Part shown: positions 10,001 through 17,621 of the stretch, one piece after another | Numbering within the stretch: position 1 is the stretch's first letter | How the letters are laid out: every line of letters begins with the position of its first letter | From: HXMU1420-13 sp024742815 | Lineage (GTDB): Bacteria > Bacteroidota > Rhodothermia > Balneolales > Balneolaceae | DNA: 64,000 bases | NCBI GenBank assembly: GCA_024742815.1 | Contig: JANSXX010000009.1 | Coordinates: 62,001 to 126,000, forward strand | Direction of reading: 5' to 3' | Translations under genes and position numbers: made by a program | Notes under the pieces: model-generated | Told to the model about the DNA's origin: nothing | The model's database searches: none | What the model saw: the letters and a program-made list of their open reading frames with translations, nothing else

Positions 10001-11272
10001 GGGTAGAAGCTCGTAAATATAAACCATGCCCGGAACTTGATTTGTAAGTCGATCGAGCATTCGTTGACTTTCATAAATGGCTCTGTCTTTTATTTTTTGA
10101 TCGGTGATATCAATTCCTAATGTATCCCAAGTTATTATGCCATTTTCATCAGTCTGTGGGGTAGCAAAAATCCGTAAATAACGTTTCCTGCCTTTATTGT
10201 TGAGTGCACAAATTTCTGTGGTAAGCGATTCCGATTTCTCAATAGCTTCTGCCATTTCTTTTTTAATCCGAGGCAGATCATCCTCACATACACTATCCCA
10301 TAGAACATTGAAGTTACTTTTAGCATGCTCCGGATCAATCCCTAAAATATCACGTATTCCATCGCTTAAGTATTGTAGCTCTTCCTTTCCATCTTTGTCT
10401 ACCTGAGATCGTACTACAAAACCAGGAAACTGATTGGTAATATTTCTGAGTAACTGCTCCCGTTCGGTAATTTCAAATTCGGCTTCAATCAGATCGGTGA
10501 TGTCATAGTTTACACCATGAATTTTTACTACTTCGCCATCAGCATTAAAAACCGGTGCCGCCGATGCCGAAATATGCTTCGTAGTACCATCGCCAGCATT
10601 AATTCTAAATCGAACATTAAAAACAGTCTCACCGGCATAAGCTTTGGCTAATTCATTATCGGTAGCCTCAAGATCTTCTTCGTGAATAAATTCCCGCCAA
10701 TCTTTAATGCCAATTGCTGCATTTTCATCTTCAACCCCATACATCTTCATGATTTCAGGATTCCAGATGAGTTCGTCTGCCTGAATATCATACACCCAAA
10801 TTCCTAATTGGGCAGTTTTAATCGCCAATTCGTACTGTTCGTTAACACTTTGCAGCGATTCAGATTGCTCCTTTATATCGGCTTCTAAGCTTTTTTTGCT
10901 TGTTCGATCGATGAAAATCCCCAGTGCAAATTGTTGCCCATTCGATTCGAAGAGACTCGCTTCAATATCTACATACAGAAATTGATCCTCTAAAGATAAA
11001 AGTCTCCATTCCGTTTGAGAAAGCTTACCATGTTGAAATAAATACTCTACCGCTTCTTGAACACGATCCTTTTCCTGCTCATGCACTACTTCATGAAGTG
11101 GTTTTCCGGTTTGATCTTTCGATAAAACCGGGAATATGGAAAAAAAGGTGTCGTTGGCCAACACAATCCTGCCAGATCTGTCTACAACCAGGCATCCAAA
11201 GTGGGTGCTGTGTAACAGAAAATCACCAACGATTGATTCAATAGTACTGTGATCTATTCCCGAACTGCTCAT
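7094..11272 (-). CDS. Multi-PAS soluble histidine kinase (HisKA_2/HWE type)
   Basis: This 1392-residue protein has no membrane segment. I count nine PAS units: two at about 10-130 and 150-265, six closely alike units from about 279 to 1065, and one at about 1070-1180. The C-terminal kinase has the H box QEIHHRVKNNLAIVSGLLELQ (His at 1195/1196), an N box with NELFTNSIKHAFKD and the glycine box YEDDGPGF, as in the HisKA_2 family often linked to single-domain regulators or light/redox sensing. The six repeats each start with a PGVV-like motif and contain PDGTD...YLSKGIE and W..HPDD motifs. No partner regulator adjoins it: the nearby OmpR regulator is convergent and has its own kinase. Confidence 0.93.
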   Translation of the reverse strand: MSSSGIDHSTIESIVGDFLLHSTHFGCLVVDRSGRIVLANDTFFSIFPVLSKDQTGKPLHEVVHEQEKDRVQEAVEYLFQHGKLSQTEWRLLSLEDQFLYVDIEASLFESNGQQFALGIFIDRTSKKSLEADIKEQSESLQSVNEQYELAIKTAQLGIWVYDIQADELIWNPEIMKMYGVEDENAAIGIKDWREFIHEEDLEATDNELAKAYAGETVFNVRFRINAGDGTTKHISASAAPVFNADGEVVKIHGVNYDITDLIEAEFEITEREQLLRNITNQFPGFVVRSQVDKDGKEELQYLSDGIRDILGIDPEHAKSNFNVLWDSVCEDDLPRIKKEMAEAIEKSESLTTEICALNNKGRKRYLRIFATPQTDENGIITWDTLGIDITDQKIKDRAIYESQRMLDRLTNQVPGMVYIYELLPDGTDRFEYLSKGIESLFGIDKEEALKNTQLIWNQIHPDDVPKLSDSIQESASGLKPWVSTFRIFDIDGNVKHIQGTGTPTKLKNGTIKWYSIGLDISEQVKQQEKILENKKHLSVISDNFPGVIYTYVRHPDGTDEITYLSKGIEHIHGVKTEDALNDINKTWELMHPDDVEDFMNSILESSKNNTPWETQFRSRVKDGSYRYFQGFGKPTELSNGSVLWSSISFDIHDQVVARIQLKEQKEQLQSITDQISGVVLKYQYLPDGSDRITYISKRVKEYWGVEAEDVIKDINVGWARVVPEDIEPIRESIYESVQDLSVWNNLMRFISKTGEIKYLQGVGTPKKLDNGIVEFDVVFIDITDEYLARKDLETKQHQLEVIGEQLPGVVFTYFRKPDGTDGFSNISDGFEEVYGFDKDKALSNPQHIWDRIHPEDLPRIIDNIIESAHKLTKFDIQFRIIHPNGALKYVHGFAAPTKGDNDTIIWNVINLDITDRKQAETEIVEKQNQLQGITNQIPGVVLRYQLYPDQSEELLYISDRVVEVFGVTKEQAYEDIQTIWDVIVPEDVELVKKSIADSAENLTKWNHVYRYETPDGSIGYLQGFATPTKQPDGSVIWDSVIMDSTQRVMAEMDAVRSSEKLRSFIKASPLAIYQINADGIVTDFWNPAAENIFGWLRKDVIGKELPQVDMENDSEFASIIKSIEKEHSPRQLIVKRNNKFGEELTLEVTAGPFFNEDGELTDLLIIANDITELQEYRKTLEAALKEKDILLQEIHHRVKNNLAIVSGLLELQAMRNDTDHDMSMIIEARNRIHSIAMVHEQLYQDMDFSHIDPREYYRKLLKKLQANTISDPRDIEYDLKFDIDRININRAVPLGLLINELFTNSIKHAFKDGTGKLTLHFTQTDDRINVYYEDDGPGFVIDEIKHKNTIGWQLIETLLVQLDSDYTMDTNGRFMLDFVFTEALHGSQAHFH
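8078..10438 (-). repeat. Six tandem PAS-coding units, 393-base period
   Basis: Anchor motifs NQFPG, NQVPG, DNFPG, DQISG, EQLPG and NQIPG fall at residues 279, 411, 542, 673, 804 and 935 of the kinase. The spacings are 132, 131, 131, 131 and 131 residues. The units are diverged in sequence but constant in length, which indicates ancient tandem duplication with strong length constraint, as expected if the units stack in a continuous helical signalling rod. Confidence 0.85.
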
Positions 11273-11469
11273 ACATCTCTATTATGTGGGAAGGCATTTT
11301 TTTGCTTAAGCATAATCGTTTACCCTAAGCTATTTATCAAGTTTAATTACACCTGCATTTTTGGTTTTGAAAGGTGGTGTTAATATGGTAGAATTGGCAA
11401 TCTAAGTAAGTGTCGTCTCAAATTTAAAATTCTATCATTATCGAAGCGAAGAATAAGCGCCCCAAAGGT

Positions 11470-12723
11470 TTGTTGGCTTGGGCTTTTTACGATTGGGCCA
11501 ACAGTGCTTTTTTTGTAATGATCCAAACATTCATTTTTGCAGCCTATTTTGCTTCATCGATTGCAGAAAATGAAACTACCGGTGCCGCACAATGGGGGTT
11601 TACCATCGGCTTGGCGGGGTTTGTAATTGCTATTTTTGCACCATTATTAGGCTCCATTGCGGATGTTGGCGGACCGCGAAAACCTTGGGTGTATGCATTA
11701 GCAGGTTTATCGATAATAAGTACTAGCTTGCTTTGGTTTGCCGAGCCCAGCAACGATTTTATTCAATATTCTCTTGTGCTGGCTTTTCTGGGAACAGTAG
11801 GCGCTGAACTTTCGCTGATTTTTTACAATGCAATGCTTCCGGATTTGGCGCCACCTTCTAAAATGGGACGCTGGAGCGGTTGGGGATGGAGTCTTGGTTT
11901 TGCAGGTGGAATTGTGTGCTTAGTGATTGGATATTTTGTGTTGTTTTTAAATGGTTCGAACTTACTCGGCCTTGATGAAGCTCAAGCAGAACACACCAGA
12001 AGTACTTTTCTGTTTACCGGAATCTGGTTTGCTGTATTTATGATTCCATTTATTCTAAAAACCCCAGACATGCCTTCCCGAAAAATGGGGTATAAAAAAG
12101 CTATTCAAAACGGAGTTTCAACACTTTGGGAAGGGCTAAAATCACTAAAGAATGAATCGAATATTCTTCGTTTTCTAATTGCTCGTTTATTCTATAATGA
12201 TGCGTTGGTTACCATTTTTGCGATGGGAGGTGTGTACGCTGCCGGTGCCTTTGGCTTTGAGACAGCCGACATTTTTTACTTTGGAATAGCCCTTAATGTA
12301 ACTGCCGGTTTAGGCTCGTATGGGTTCGCTTGGCTTGATGATAAATCAGGAAGTAAGAAAACGATTCTATGGTCGCTAATAGGACTTATCATTCCAGTTG
12401 TAGCCGTAATTTTTGTGCAATCTGTGTTGTGGTTCTGGATTTGGGGATTGTTATTAGGCGTTTTTGTTGGCCCGGTACAAGCTGCAAGTCGAACCTTTAT
12501 GGGGCGAATGGCTCCGGTGGAAAAAAGGAACCAAATGTATGGACTTTTTGCACTTTCAGGGAAAGTAACTTCTTTTGCCGGACCCATGCTCTTTGGCTGG
12601 GTTACTCTAATGATGAGCGATCAGCGATGGGGTATGGGGGTGATTCTGATTATGCTTCTCATCGGATTGATACTTATGTTTGGAGTAACTGAAAAGCGAA
12701 CCATTCATCATGAGCGAGCCTGA
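11470..12723 (+). CDS. MFS transporter, UMF1/Atg22-like
   Basis: This is a polytopic membrane transporter with about twelve hydrophobic helices. The N-terminal WAFYDWANSAFFVMIQTFIF is the hallmark of the UMF1 (Atg22-like) major facilitator group. PDLAPPSKMGRWSGWGWSLGF in the first half and FVGPVQAASRTFMGRMAP near the C terminus also fit. Substrates of this group are poorly known; amino acid or metabolite export has been proposed for relatives. The start is uncertain: the frame is open back to a stop at 11425 but has no ATG or GTG, only TTG codons at 11470 and 11473 and ATT/ATC codons at 11434-11442. Family members usually have about 10-15 residues before the YDWANS motif. It overlaps the next gene by 14 bases. 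Confidence 0.88.
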   Translation: MLAWAFYDWANSAFFVMIQTFIFAAYFASSIAENETTGAAQWGFTIGLAGFVIAIFAPLLGSIADVGGPRKPWVYALAGLSIISTSLLWFAEPSNDFIQYSLVLAFLGTVGAELSLIFYNAMLPDLAPPSKMGRWSGWGWSLGFAGGIVCLVIGYFVLFLNGSNLLGLDEAQAEHTRSTFLFTGIWFAVFMIPFILKTPDMPSRKMGYKKAIQNGVSTLWEGLKSLKNESNILRFLIARLFYNDALVTIFAMGGVYAAGAFGFETADIFYFGIALNVTAGLGSYGFAWLDDKSGSKKTILWSLIGLIIPVVAVIFVQSVLWFWIWGLLLGVFVGPVQAASRTFMGRMAPVEKRNQMYGLFALSGKVTSFAGPMLFGWVTLMMSDQRWGMGVILIMLLIGLILMFGVTEKRTIHHERA

Positions 12724-13222
12724 ATTAACAGTTCAAAAGTCACTAACTGAACCAGCCAGAAGAATCAATCAGAATGCAATTAAAGCATGGCGATTGAGTG
12801 CACTATTATTTGGTTCGTTTGTATATGTAATACCAGGATTATTGTATTTAATCTTCACCTTAGATGGTGATATGAGTATGCTTTACCCGATTATTTCGGC
12901 TCCAAGTGCGGTAATTATTCACTGTTTTTTCATTTTTGTATTACCCAAAATTCGATGGAAGCGCTGGAAATATGAGGTCGACGATAAAGGGATTGATATG
13001 CAACGCGGAATCATTATCACCAAACGCACAATGGTTCCCATCAACAGAATTCAACACGTTGATACGCGGCAAGGCCCTATCTATCGGAAATATGGGTTAT
13101 CGTCTATTAGTTTAAGTACAGCAGCTACAACACATGAAATCCCCGCTTTGGATGAAAATATGGCTTCAGAATTACGTGAGATTATCTCCGACTTGGTAAG
13201 AAAAGTTAAAGAAGATGTCTGA
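12710..13222 (+). CDS. PH domain protein, YdbS-like
   Basis: This 170-residue protein has two membrane helices (about 27-48 and 60-80) and a bacterial PH domain (bPH_2/DUF304) at about 85-165. The domain contains the characteristic RGIIITKRTMVPINRIQHVDTRQGPIYRKYGLSS segment (broken here only by its own length; core motif RIQHVDTRQGP). It pairs with the larger three-PH protein downstream, which it overlaps by eight bases. This matches the YdbS-YdbT pairs known from Firmicutes and other bacteria, whose molecular role remains unclear; they have been linked to envelope stress and bacteriocin resistance. Confidence 0.85.
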   Translation: MSEPELTVQKSLTEPARRINQNAIKAWRLSALLFGSFVYVIPGLLYLIFTLDGDMSMLYPIISAPSAVIIHCFFIFVLPKIRWKRWKYEVDDKGIDMQRGIIITKRTMVPINRIQHVDTRQGPIYRKYGLSSISLSTAATTHEIPALDENMASELREIISDLVRKVKEDV

Positions 13223-14666
13223 ATTTCGGCGTCAACATCCAATTGCAGCTGTAACACAGTTATTTGTGGTGATAAGGCAAAATATTGTGCCTTTCCTCAT
13301 TTTTGTGGTGTTGGGTTCACGAAATTCCGGCGAATATTTTTGGTTAATCGTACTTCTAGGAATTATCGCAACTTTTGTGCTCGGCGTAGTTGGTTGGTTT
13401 CGTTTTACCTTTAGAGTTCACGAAGATGAACTACAAATAAACAAGGGTATTTTCGTTCGAAAAAAACTGTACTTATCCAAAGATCGAATACAGGTGATTG
13501 ATATCACCGAGGGATTGATTCAGCGAATGTTTGGCCTAGTAAAAGTCGAAATTAAAACAGCGGGCGGAGGCACCGAAAAAGCCACAATTAGTGCCATTAC
13601 CAGAAGCGATGCCGTTCAACTTCGTACGTTGTTGAGAGAAAAAGAGGTGCAACGTCCTGCACAATCAGAATCCTTAACTGAGATCTCAGGAGAATTAGAG
13701 AGCACTGTTGCTTCGAAGGAGAGTAATAAAACATGGGTACTCTCAAACAGAGACTTGTTTTATGCCGCGTTAACCTCAGGTAATTTTGGGGTAATCGCTT
13801 CCATATTAGGCGCACTTTCGGGGCAGTTAGATCAGTTTATTACCGAAGAAAACATGGATTATATTTTCGGTTTATTACCGGGATTTAGTCAGCTTACAGT
13901 TATTCTTTGGAGCATTCTTTTCATTTTACTGATCTCTTACCTGTTGTCATTTATAGGGGTAATACTTCGCTACGGCGATTTCAAAATCGAGAAGAAAGAG
14001 AAAGAACTTCAAATTACAAGCGGACTTCTGGAGCGTAAGCAATTAACTGTGCCTTTTGACAGAGTTCAAGCGTTTCGCTTTGTTGAAGGAGTGCTTCGCC
14101 AACCTTTTGGATACGGGATGCTGTATGTAGAGAGTGCTGGTTTTGAGCAAAAAGAAAATGATCGCTCAATTGTTGTGCTCCCTTTTGTTAAACGTGCCAA
14201 ACTATCCTCATTTCTAGAGGAATTCATGGATGAAGCGCCGAACGAAAGTACAAGCATCGTCCCGCCAAAAAGATCGCTGTTTCGTTATATCCGCCAACCG
14301 AATTATCTACTCCTAATTGTGATTCCAGTTCTTTGGATATTCTTTGATTGGGCTTGGATGCTAAGTGCCTTAGTAATTCCATTTTCTTTATTTGGCTGGC
14401 TCGAATATAAAGATGCAAAAATTGAAGTGGCTGAAAACACGGTGCTCATGCAGTTCAGAAATCTGGCTCGAACCACTGCTATTGTAAAGAGAAATAGAGC
14501 ACAAATTTCAGAGATTTCGATGAATCCTTTTCAACGTCGTAAACATCTGGCAACTGTAAGTATAACGGCAGCATCAGGGGCTGGTGGAAAATCTTTTACT
14601 GTAGATGATTTGGATGCAAATGATGCCGAGAGATTGCTAAAATGGCCCATAGCACGCGTATCATGA
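13215..14666 (+). CDS. Three-PH-domain membrane protein, YdbT-like
   Basis: This 483-residue protein has paired membrane helices near residues 22-62, 190-250 and 360-395. Each pair is followed by a bacterial PH domain, at about 68-140, 255-335 and 405-480. Signature strings are LSKDRIQVIDITEGLIQRMFG in the first and VPFDRVQAFRFVEGVLRQPFG in the second; the third is more diverged. This is the YdbT architecture. It is translationally coupled to the YdbS-like gene upstream, and its TGA overlaps the ATG of the ArsN2-like gene (14663), so all four genes from 11470 onward may be one transcript. Confidence 0.86.
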   Translation: MSEFRRQHPIAAVTQLFVVIRQNIVPFLIFVVLGSRNSGEYFWLIVLLGIIATFVLGVVGWFRFTFRVHEDELQINKGIFVRKKLYLSKDRIQVIDITEGLIQRMFGLVKVEIKTAGGGTEKATISAITRSDAVQLRTLLREKEVQRPAQSESLTEISGELESTVASKESNKTWVLSNRDLFYAALTSGNFGVIASILGALSGQLDQFITEENMDYIFGLLPGFSQLTVILWSILFILLISYLLSFIGVILRYGDFKIEKKEKELQITSGLLERKQLTVPFDRVQAFRFVEGVLRQPFGYGMLYVESAGFEQKENDRSIVVLPFVKRAKLSSFLEEFMDEAPNESTSIVPPKRSLFRYIRQPNYLLLIVIPVLWIFFDWAWMLSALVIPFSLFGWLEYKDAKIEVAENTVLMQFRNLARTTAIVKRNRAQISEISMNPFQRRKHLATVSITAASGAGGKSFTVDDLDANDAERLLKWPIARVS

Positions 14667-15088
14667 TTAAGGAGCTAACACCAGAAGAAAGAGTTTTTGC
14701 AAAAAAATTGTTGAGCGAATACCATCTGCCAACCGATGATATTTTCTCAGAAAACGTTCGTCTATACGGTTACTTCGATAATGATAATTTTTTGGCATGT
14801 GTTGGCTTAGAAGAGTTCGATGATGCGATTCTCCTGCGCTCTTTGGCTGTGAAAAACCAACAAGCCACCTGTGGTATTGGTACTAAGTTGACAGAATTTG
14901 TTGGTCGATATGCATATCAACAGGACAAAAAACCCATTTACTTACTCACCGATTCGGCCGATGGGTTCTTTTCCCGGATTGGGTACAAACAATGCGAACG
15001 ATCGAACGCACCTGAAAGCATTCGAAACACAAAACAATTCTCCGAATTATGTGCAGATTCTTCTCTGCTGATGAAGTTAGAATTTTAG
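14663..15088 (+). CDS. GNAT acetyltransferase, ArsN2-like
   Basis: This 141-residue acetyltransferase of the GNAT fold resembles ArsN2, which accompanies arsenic resistance genes and is thought to acetylate organoarsenicals. Supporting strings are LRSLAV (strand before the acetyl-CoA loop), the degenerate pyrophosphate loop QATCGIGTKL, and the family ending GFFSRIGYKQCERSNAPESIR followed by TKQFSELCADSSLLMK. I chose the ATG at 14663 because it overlaps the preceding stop by four bases; an ATG at 14642 would add seven residues. The arsR and arsC genes just downstream support the assignment. Confidence 0.8.
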   Translation: MIKELTPEERVFAKKLLSEYHLPTDDIFSENVRLYGYFDNDNFLACVGLEEFDDAILLRSLAVKNQQATCGIGTKLTEFVGRYAYQQDKKPIYLLTDSADGFFSRIGYKQCERSNAPESIRNTKQFSELCADSSLLMKLEF

Positions 15089-15108
15089 TTTGGTGTTAAA
15101 GATATATC

Positions 15109-15124
15109 ATCGTAATATTACGAT
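15109..15124. promoter_or_regulatory. Perfect 16-base palindrome, candidate ArsR operator
   Basis: ATCGTAATATTACGAT is perfectly self-complementary and abuts the ATG of arsR. A near copy precedes the DUF6428 gene at 15469. Such short A/T-rich palindromes are usual operators of ArsR/SmtB repressors, so autoregulation is inferred. Confidence 0.65.
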
Positions 15125-15451
15125 ATGGGAAAATCGAAGTCATTTGCTTTTACTACCACACAAAACAGATTAGCAGCTACAGCGAAAGCGCTCGGGCATC
15201 CGGCTCGAATTGCGATTCTCCAATATCTTGCTACTAAGAAAAGCTGCGTTTGTGGGGATATTGTTGATGAACTTCCACTTTCTCAATCAACGGTCAGCCA
15301 GCATTTGAAAGCATTAAAAGAGGTGGGATTAATAAAAGGTGAAATTGAAGGAAGTGCAGTGTGCTATTGCATAGATACCGATGCATGGCACACGTTAACT
15401 AAGCAATTACAAAACTTTTTATCTGCCCCGGCAAACGAAAATTGCTGTTGA
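15125..15451 (+). CDS. arsR: ArsR-family metalloregulator
   Basis: This 108-residue winged-helix repressor has the core LGHPARIAILQYLA at about 23-36 and the recognition helix LSQSTVSQHLKAL at 52-64. Cysteines C41 and C43 (SCVCGD) sit where the arsenite/antimonite sensor site of classical ArsR proteins lies. C80, C82 and a C-terminal CC pair (107-108) could add ligands. It should repress its own gene and neighbours until As(III) binds. Two matching palindromes, at 15109 and 15469, abut this gene and the next, so both are likely under its control. Confidence 0.92.
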   Translation: MGKSKSFAFTTTQNRLAATAKALGHPARIAILQYLATKKSCVCGDIVDELPLSQSTVSQHLKALKEVGLIKGEIEGSAVCYCIDTDAWHTLTKQLQNFLSAPANENCC

Positions 15452-15468
15452 TTTTTTTTAATCAATTA

Positions 15469-15484
15469 ATCGCAATAATACGAT
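15469..15484. promoter_or_regulatory. Second ArsR operator candidate
   Basis: ATCGCAATAATACGAT differs at only two positions from the perfect palindrome at 15109 and ends one base before the ATG at 15486. The same position relative to the start codon in both cases argues that one regulator uses both. Confidence 0.6.
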
Positions 15485-15485
15485 A

Positions 15486-15917
15486 ATGTATACATCAGAT
15501 TTTATAACACGCATCACAAATACCAATAAAGAATTACATTTTGAACTCATGGACGCAAGAGAAATTGGTGGTGATTTACACATCACAGAAATCAAAAATG
15601 TACAAGTTGATTCAACTGATTGCGGTGGAAATCAACACTCATACAAAGAAACAGTAGTTCAACTTTGGCAAAACGAGCGATCTAAAAAACTCGCAAGCTG
15701 GAATACAAAAAAGGTTAGCGACATTTTAGAAGTTGTTCAGAAGAAAATGAAGATAAATGGGAAAACAGAATTGTATATCGAATTTGGAAACTCGAACTAC
15801 CGAACTTCGGTGCATCGTGTGAATTGGAAAGAAACGGATCAATCGGTCACGTTAGAATTGGAGCCAATATACACGCAATGCAAACCTGCATCCCTAACAA
15901 AACTAGCATGTTGTTAA
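15486..15917 (+). CDS. DUF6428 family protein in ars cluster
   Basis: This 143-residue soluble protein resembles the DUF6428 family (N terminus FITRITNTNKELHFELMDAR, then HITEIKNVQVDSTDCGG), which is found beside arsR and arsC in Bacteroidota. No catalytic motif is known. Cysteines at the GG turn (C47) and in the tail (QCKPASLTKLACC) could bind a soft metal or metalloid, which is inference. It follows arsR by 34 bases and has its own operator-like palindrome. It may act as an arsenic-responsive accessory protein. Confidence 0.78.
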   Translation: MYTSDFITRITNTNKELHFELMDAREIGGDLHITEIKNVQVDSTDCGGNQHSYKETVVQLWQNERSKKLASWNTKKVSDILEVVQKKMKINGKTELYIEFGNSNYRTSVHRVNWKETDQSVTLELEPIYTQCKPASLTKLACC

Positions 15918-15929
15918 GGGGTTTGAGGA

Positions 15930-16322
15930 TTAATAATCGACGCCGTAAAAGTAGTGGATGGCTTCTTTCGAAATTACGTTACGAACATCCTGCGAATTAA
16001 ATGGAGTTGGTAGAAGATTGGCACTAAATACATTTAATAAGTGCTTTTGCTTCACTTCTTCATGGTTTTGCGGCATCATAAATGTTAGCTCAGAGTCTGA
16101 AATAGAATGGAAAAACCGACTAATTTTTAATGCTTCCTCAGAGTTTTTCAGCGATTGATAATCGATAAAAACATGAGAAGGAGAGTACTTGACGAGCACA
16201 TCTTTAGCCTTATTCCAATCGCTGGTTACGGATATTACATCCACTCCAACTTTCGAGAGAATATCGCTAAGTGTAGCATTGGTGATAAAATTGTCGGTAA
16301 ATATTAAGGCAGAGGTCGACAT
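15930..16322 (-). CDS. Single-domain pseudo-receiver protein
   Basis: This 130-residue protein looks like a stand-alone response-regulator receiver fold: ALIFTDN at the first strand, FIDY with D54 at the phosphorylation position, and a strand LTFMMP followed by LLPTPF where the conserved Lys of the usual KPF motif is replaced by Thr (T106). The acidic pair at the first strand is also incomplete (T9-D10). It is therefore probably a degenerate receiver. I start it at the ATG at 16322; the open frame extends to 16421 but would then overlap arsC. It is transcribed against its ars neighbours and its role is unknown. Confidence 0.6.
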   Translation of the reverse strand: MSTSALIFTDNFITNATLSDILSKVGVDVISVTSDWNKAKDVLVKYSPSHVFIDYQSLKNSEEALKISRFFHSISDSELTFMMPQNHEEVKQKHLLNVFSANLLPTPFNSQDVRNVISKEAIHYFYGVDY

Positions 16323-16392
16323 GTTAATTTTAAAATAATAGAGGTTGTTTACCTTGATTACGAATGATAATTGGAATCGGATTGGTGATAGA

Positions 16393-16806
16393 ATGAAAAT
16401 ATTAGTGTTATGTACCGGCAATAGTTGTCGCAGCCAAATGATGCATGGTTGGTTGGTGCATTTTGGTGGGCCGCAAGTACAAGTTAGAAGCGCAGGAATT
16501 GCAACTCATGGAGTAAATCCTACCGCCATAAAAGTGATGGCAGAAACCGATGTAGATATCAGTACGCATACTTCTAACCATATTGATGAATATTTGGGTG
16601 AAGAATTTGATTTAATTCTTACTGTGTGCGATCATGCCAGAGAAAGCTGTCCGGTTTTCCCAAGTTCATCGGAGCAAATTCATCATAATTTTAGCGATCC
16701 TGCAAAAGCAGAGGGGACAGAAGAAGAAGTTTTAGCGGCCTTTAGATCAGTGCGGGATGAGATCAAAGAGTTCTCTAAAAAGCTGCTATCGGACCGATTG
16801 GTTTAA
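16393..16806 (+). CDS. arsC: Arsenate reductase, thioredoxin-dependent (LMW-PTP fold)
   Basis: This 137-residue enzyme reduces arsenate to arsenite. The P-loop CTGNSCRS holds nucleophile C7. C79 and C86 (TVCDHARESCP) are the shuttle pair that passes the disulfide to thioredoxin, as in Staphylococcus pI258 ArsC, and the DP motif at FSDPAKAEG is the general acid. I chose the ATG at 16393; an earlier in-frame start at 16345 adds unconserved residues. Thioredoxin is encoded at 63408. No arsenite exporter is present in the neighbourhood. Confidence 0.93.
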   Translation: MKILVLCTGNSCRSQMMHGWLVHFGGPQVQVRSAGIATHGVNPTAIKVMAETDVDISTHTSNHIDEYLGEEFDLILTVCDHARESCPVFPSSSEQIHHNFSDPAKAEGTEEEVLAAFRSVRDEIKEFSKKLLSDRLV

Positions 16807-16876
16807 ACATTAAGTTTATTAAAGAATATTAATATTAGAGGGAAAGAATTTTGCTTCGATTGGAGTAAATTCCTTC

Positions 16877-17611
16877 ATGAGTATTAATACGATCGTCGAA
16901 GAAGCTTTTACAAAACCTATTGCAGACGGCAGAGCACGCATTTTATTACGGTTCCAAACTATAGAATGCGAAGTTGAAAACAGCGCGCCTGATTTTATTT
17001 CGGTAGAGGATGATGAATTATTTTTAAGCGTTCAACCATCTAATGAAGTTGATGTTTCGATTGATGAATTAGAGCAATCATTTCCTGTTAAATTTATCCG
17101 CAATAATCCTGACGGAAAAGGGGTGATACTGAAGCCTGTAGACGAATCTATTTGGTTTGATATTGATGTAGAACAGGTCACCGATATCTGGATTGCGGAT
17201 TTGAGTTTCCGGATCGAAAATAAACACAGCCGATATTTAGCTTACTATATAACAAAGCTTGATCATCAATTAGAGTGGTTACAACCGGAATTACGAAGTG
17301 GTGAGATCAAGAGTATGAGTATCTCTACGAAGAAGTTTAAGCCACCGAAAATTACCGGAAAAGAGATGTTCTCATCGGTTGAAGTGATCCGCTGTGCTGA
17401 TATGATAGGGCGTTCTATCCGAAAAATTGATCTTCGAACAGGGGGCGCCCACGTTAAATTTAATACTGATAAAGGCCGACTTGAACCACTAATTATCGGA
17501 ATTGCCGATAAACTTGGTTATGTGATTGATCCCTTAGATAAAGAAACAATTGCCGAATTAGACAGGGAAGGGAAGAATGTAAGTCATGCAATCTACTTAA
17601 AGCAGACTTAA
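16877..17611 (+). CDS. Conserved-looking hypothetical protein
   Basis: I do not recognise this 244-residue protein. It has no signal peptide or membrane helix and is rich in acidic residues. The N-terminal part (about 1-90) reads as alternating short strands; about 100-165 is another beta-rich region (DIWIADLSFRIENKHSRYLAYYITK). The C-terminal 60 residues are mixed alpha/beta with a GGAHVKF turn. Codon use resembles its neighbours, so it is likely a real gene. It is separated from arsC by 70 bases and converges with the beta-propeller gene at 17622, so context gives no function. Confidence 0.7.
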   Translation: MSINTIVEEAFTKPIADGRARILLRFQTIECEVENSAPDFISVEDDELFLSVQPSNEVDVSIDELEQSFPVKFIRNNPDGKGVILKPVDESIWFDIDVEQVTDIWIADLSFRIENKHSRYLAYYITKLDHQLEWLQPELRSGEIKSMSISTKKFKPPKITGKEMFSSVEVIRCADMIGRSIRKIDLRTGGAHVKFNTDKGRLEPLIIGIADKLGYVIDPLDKETIAELDREGKNVSHAIYLKQT

Positions 17612-17621
17612 CTAGATTGAT

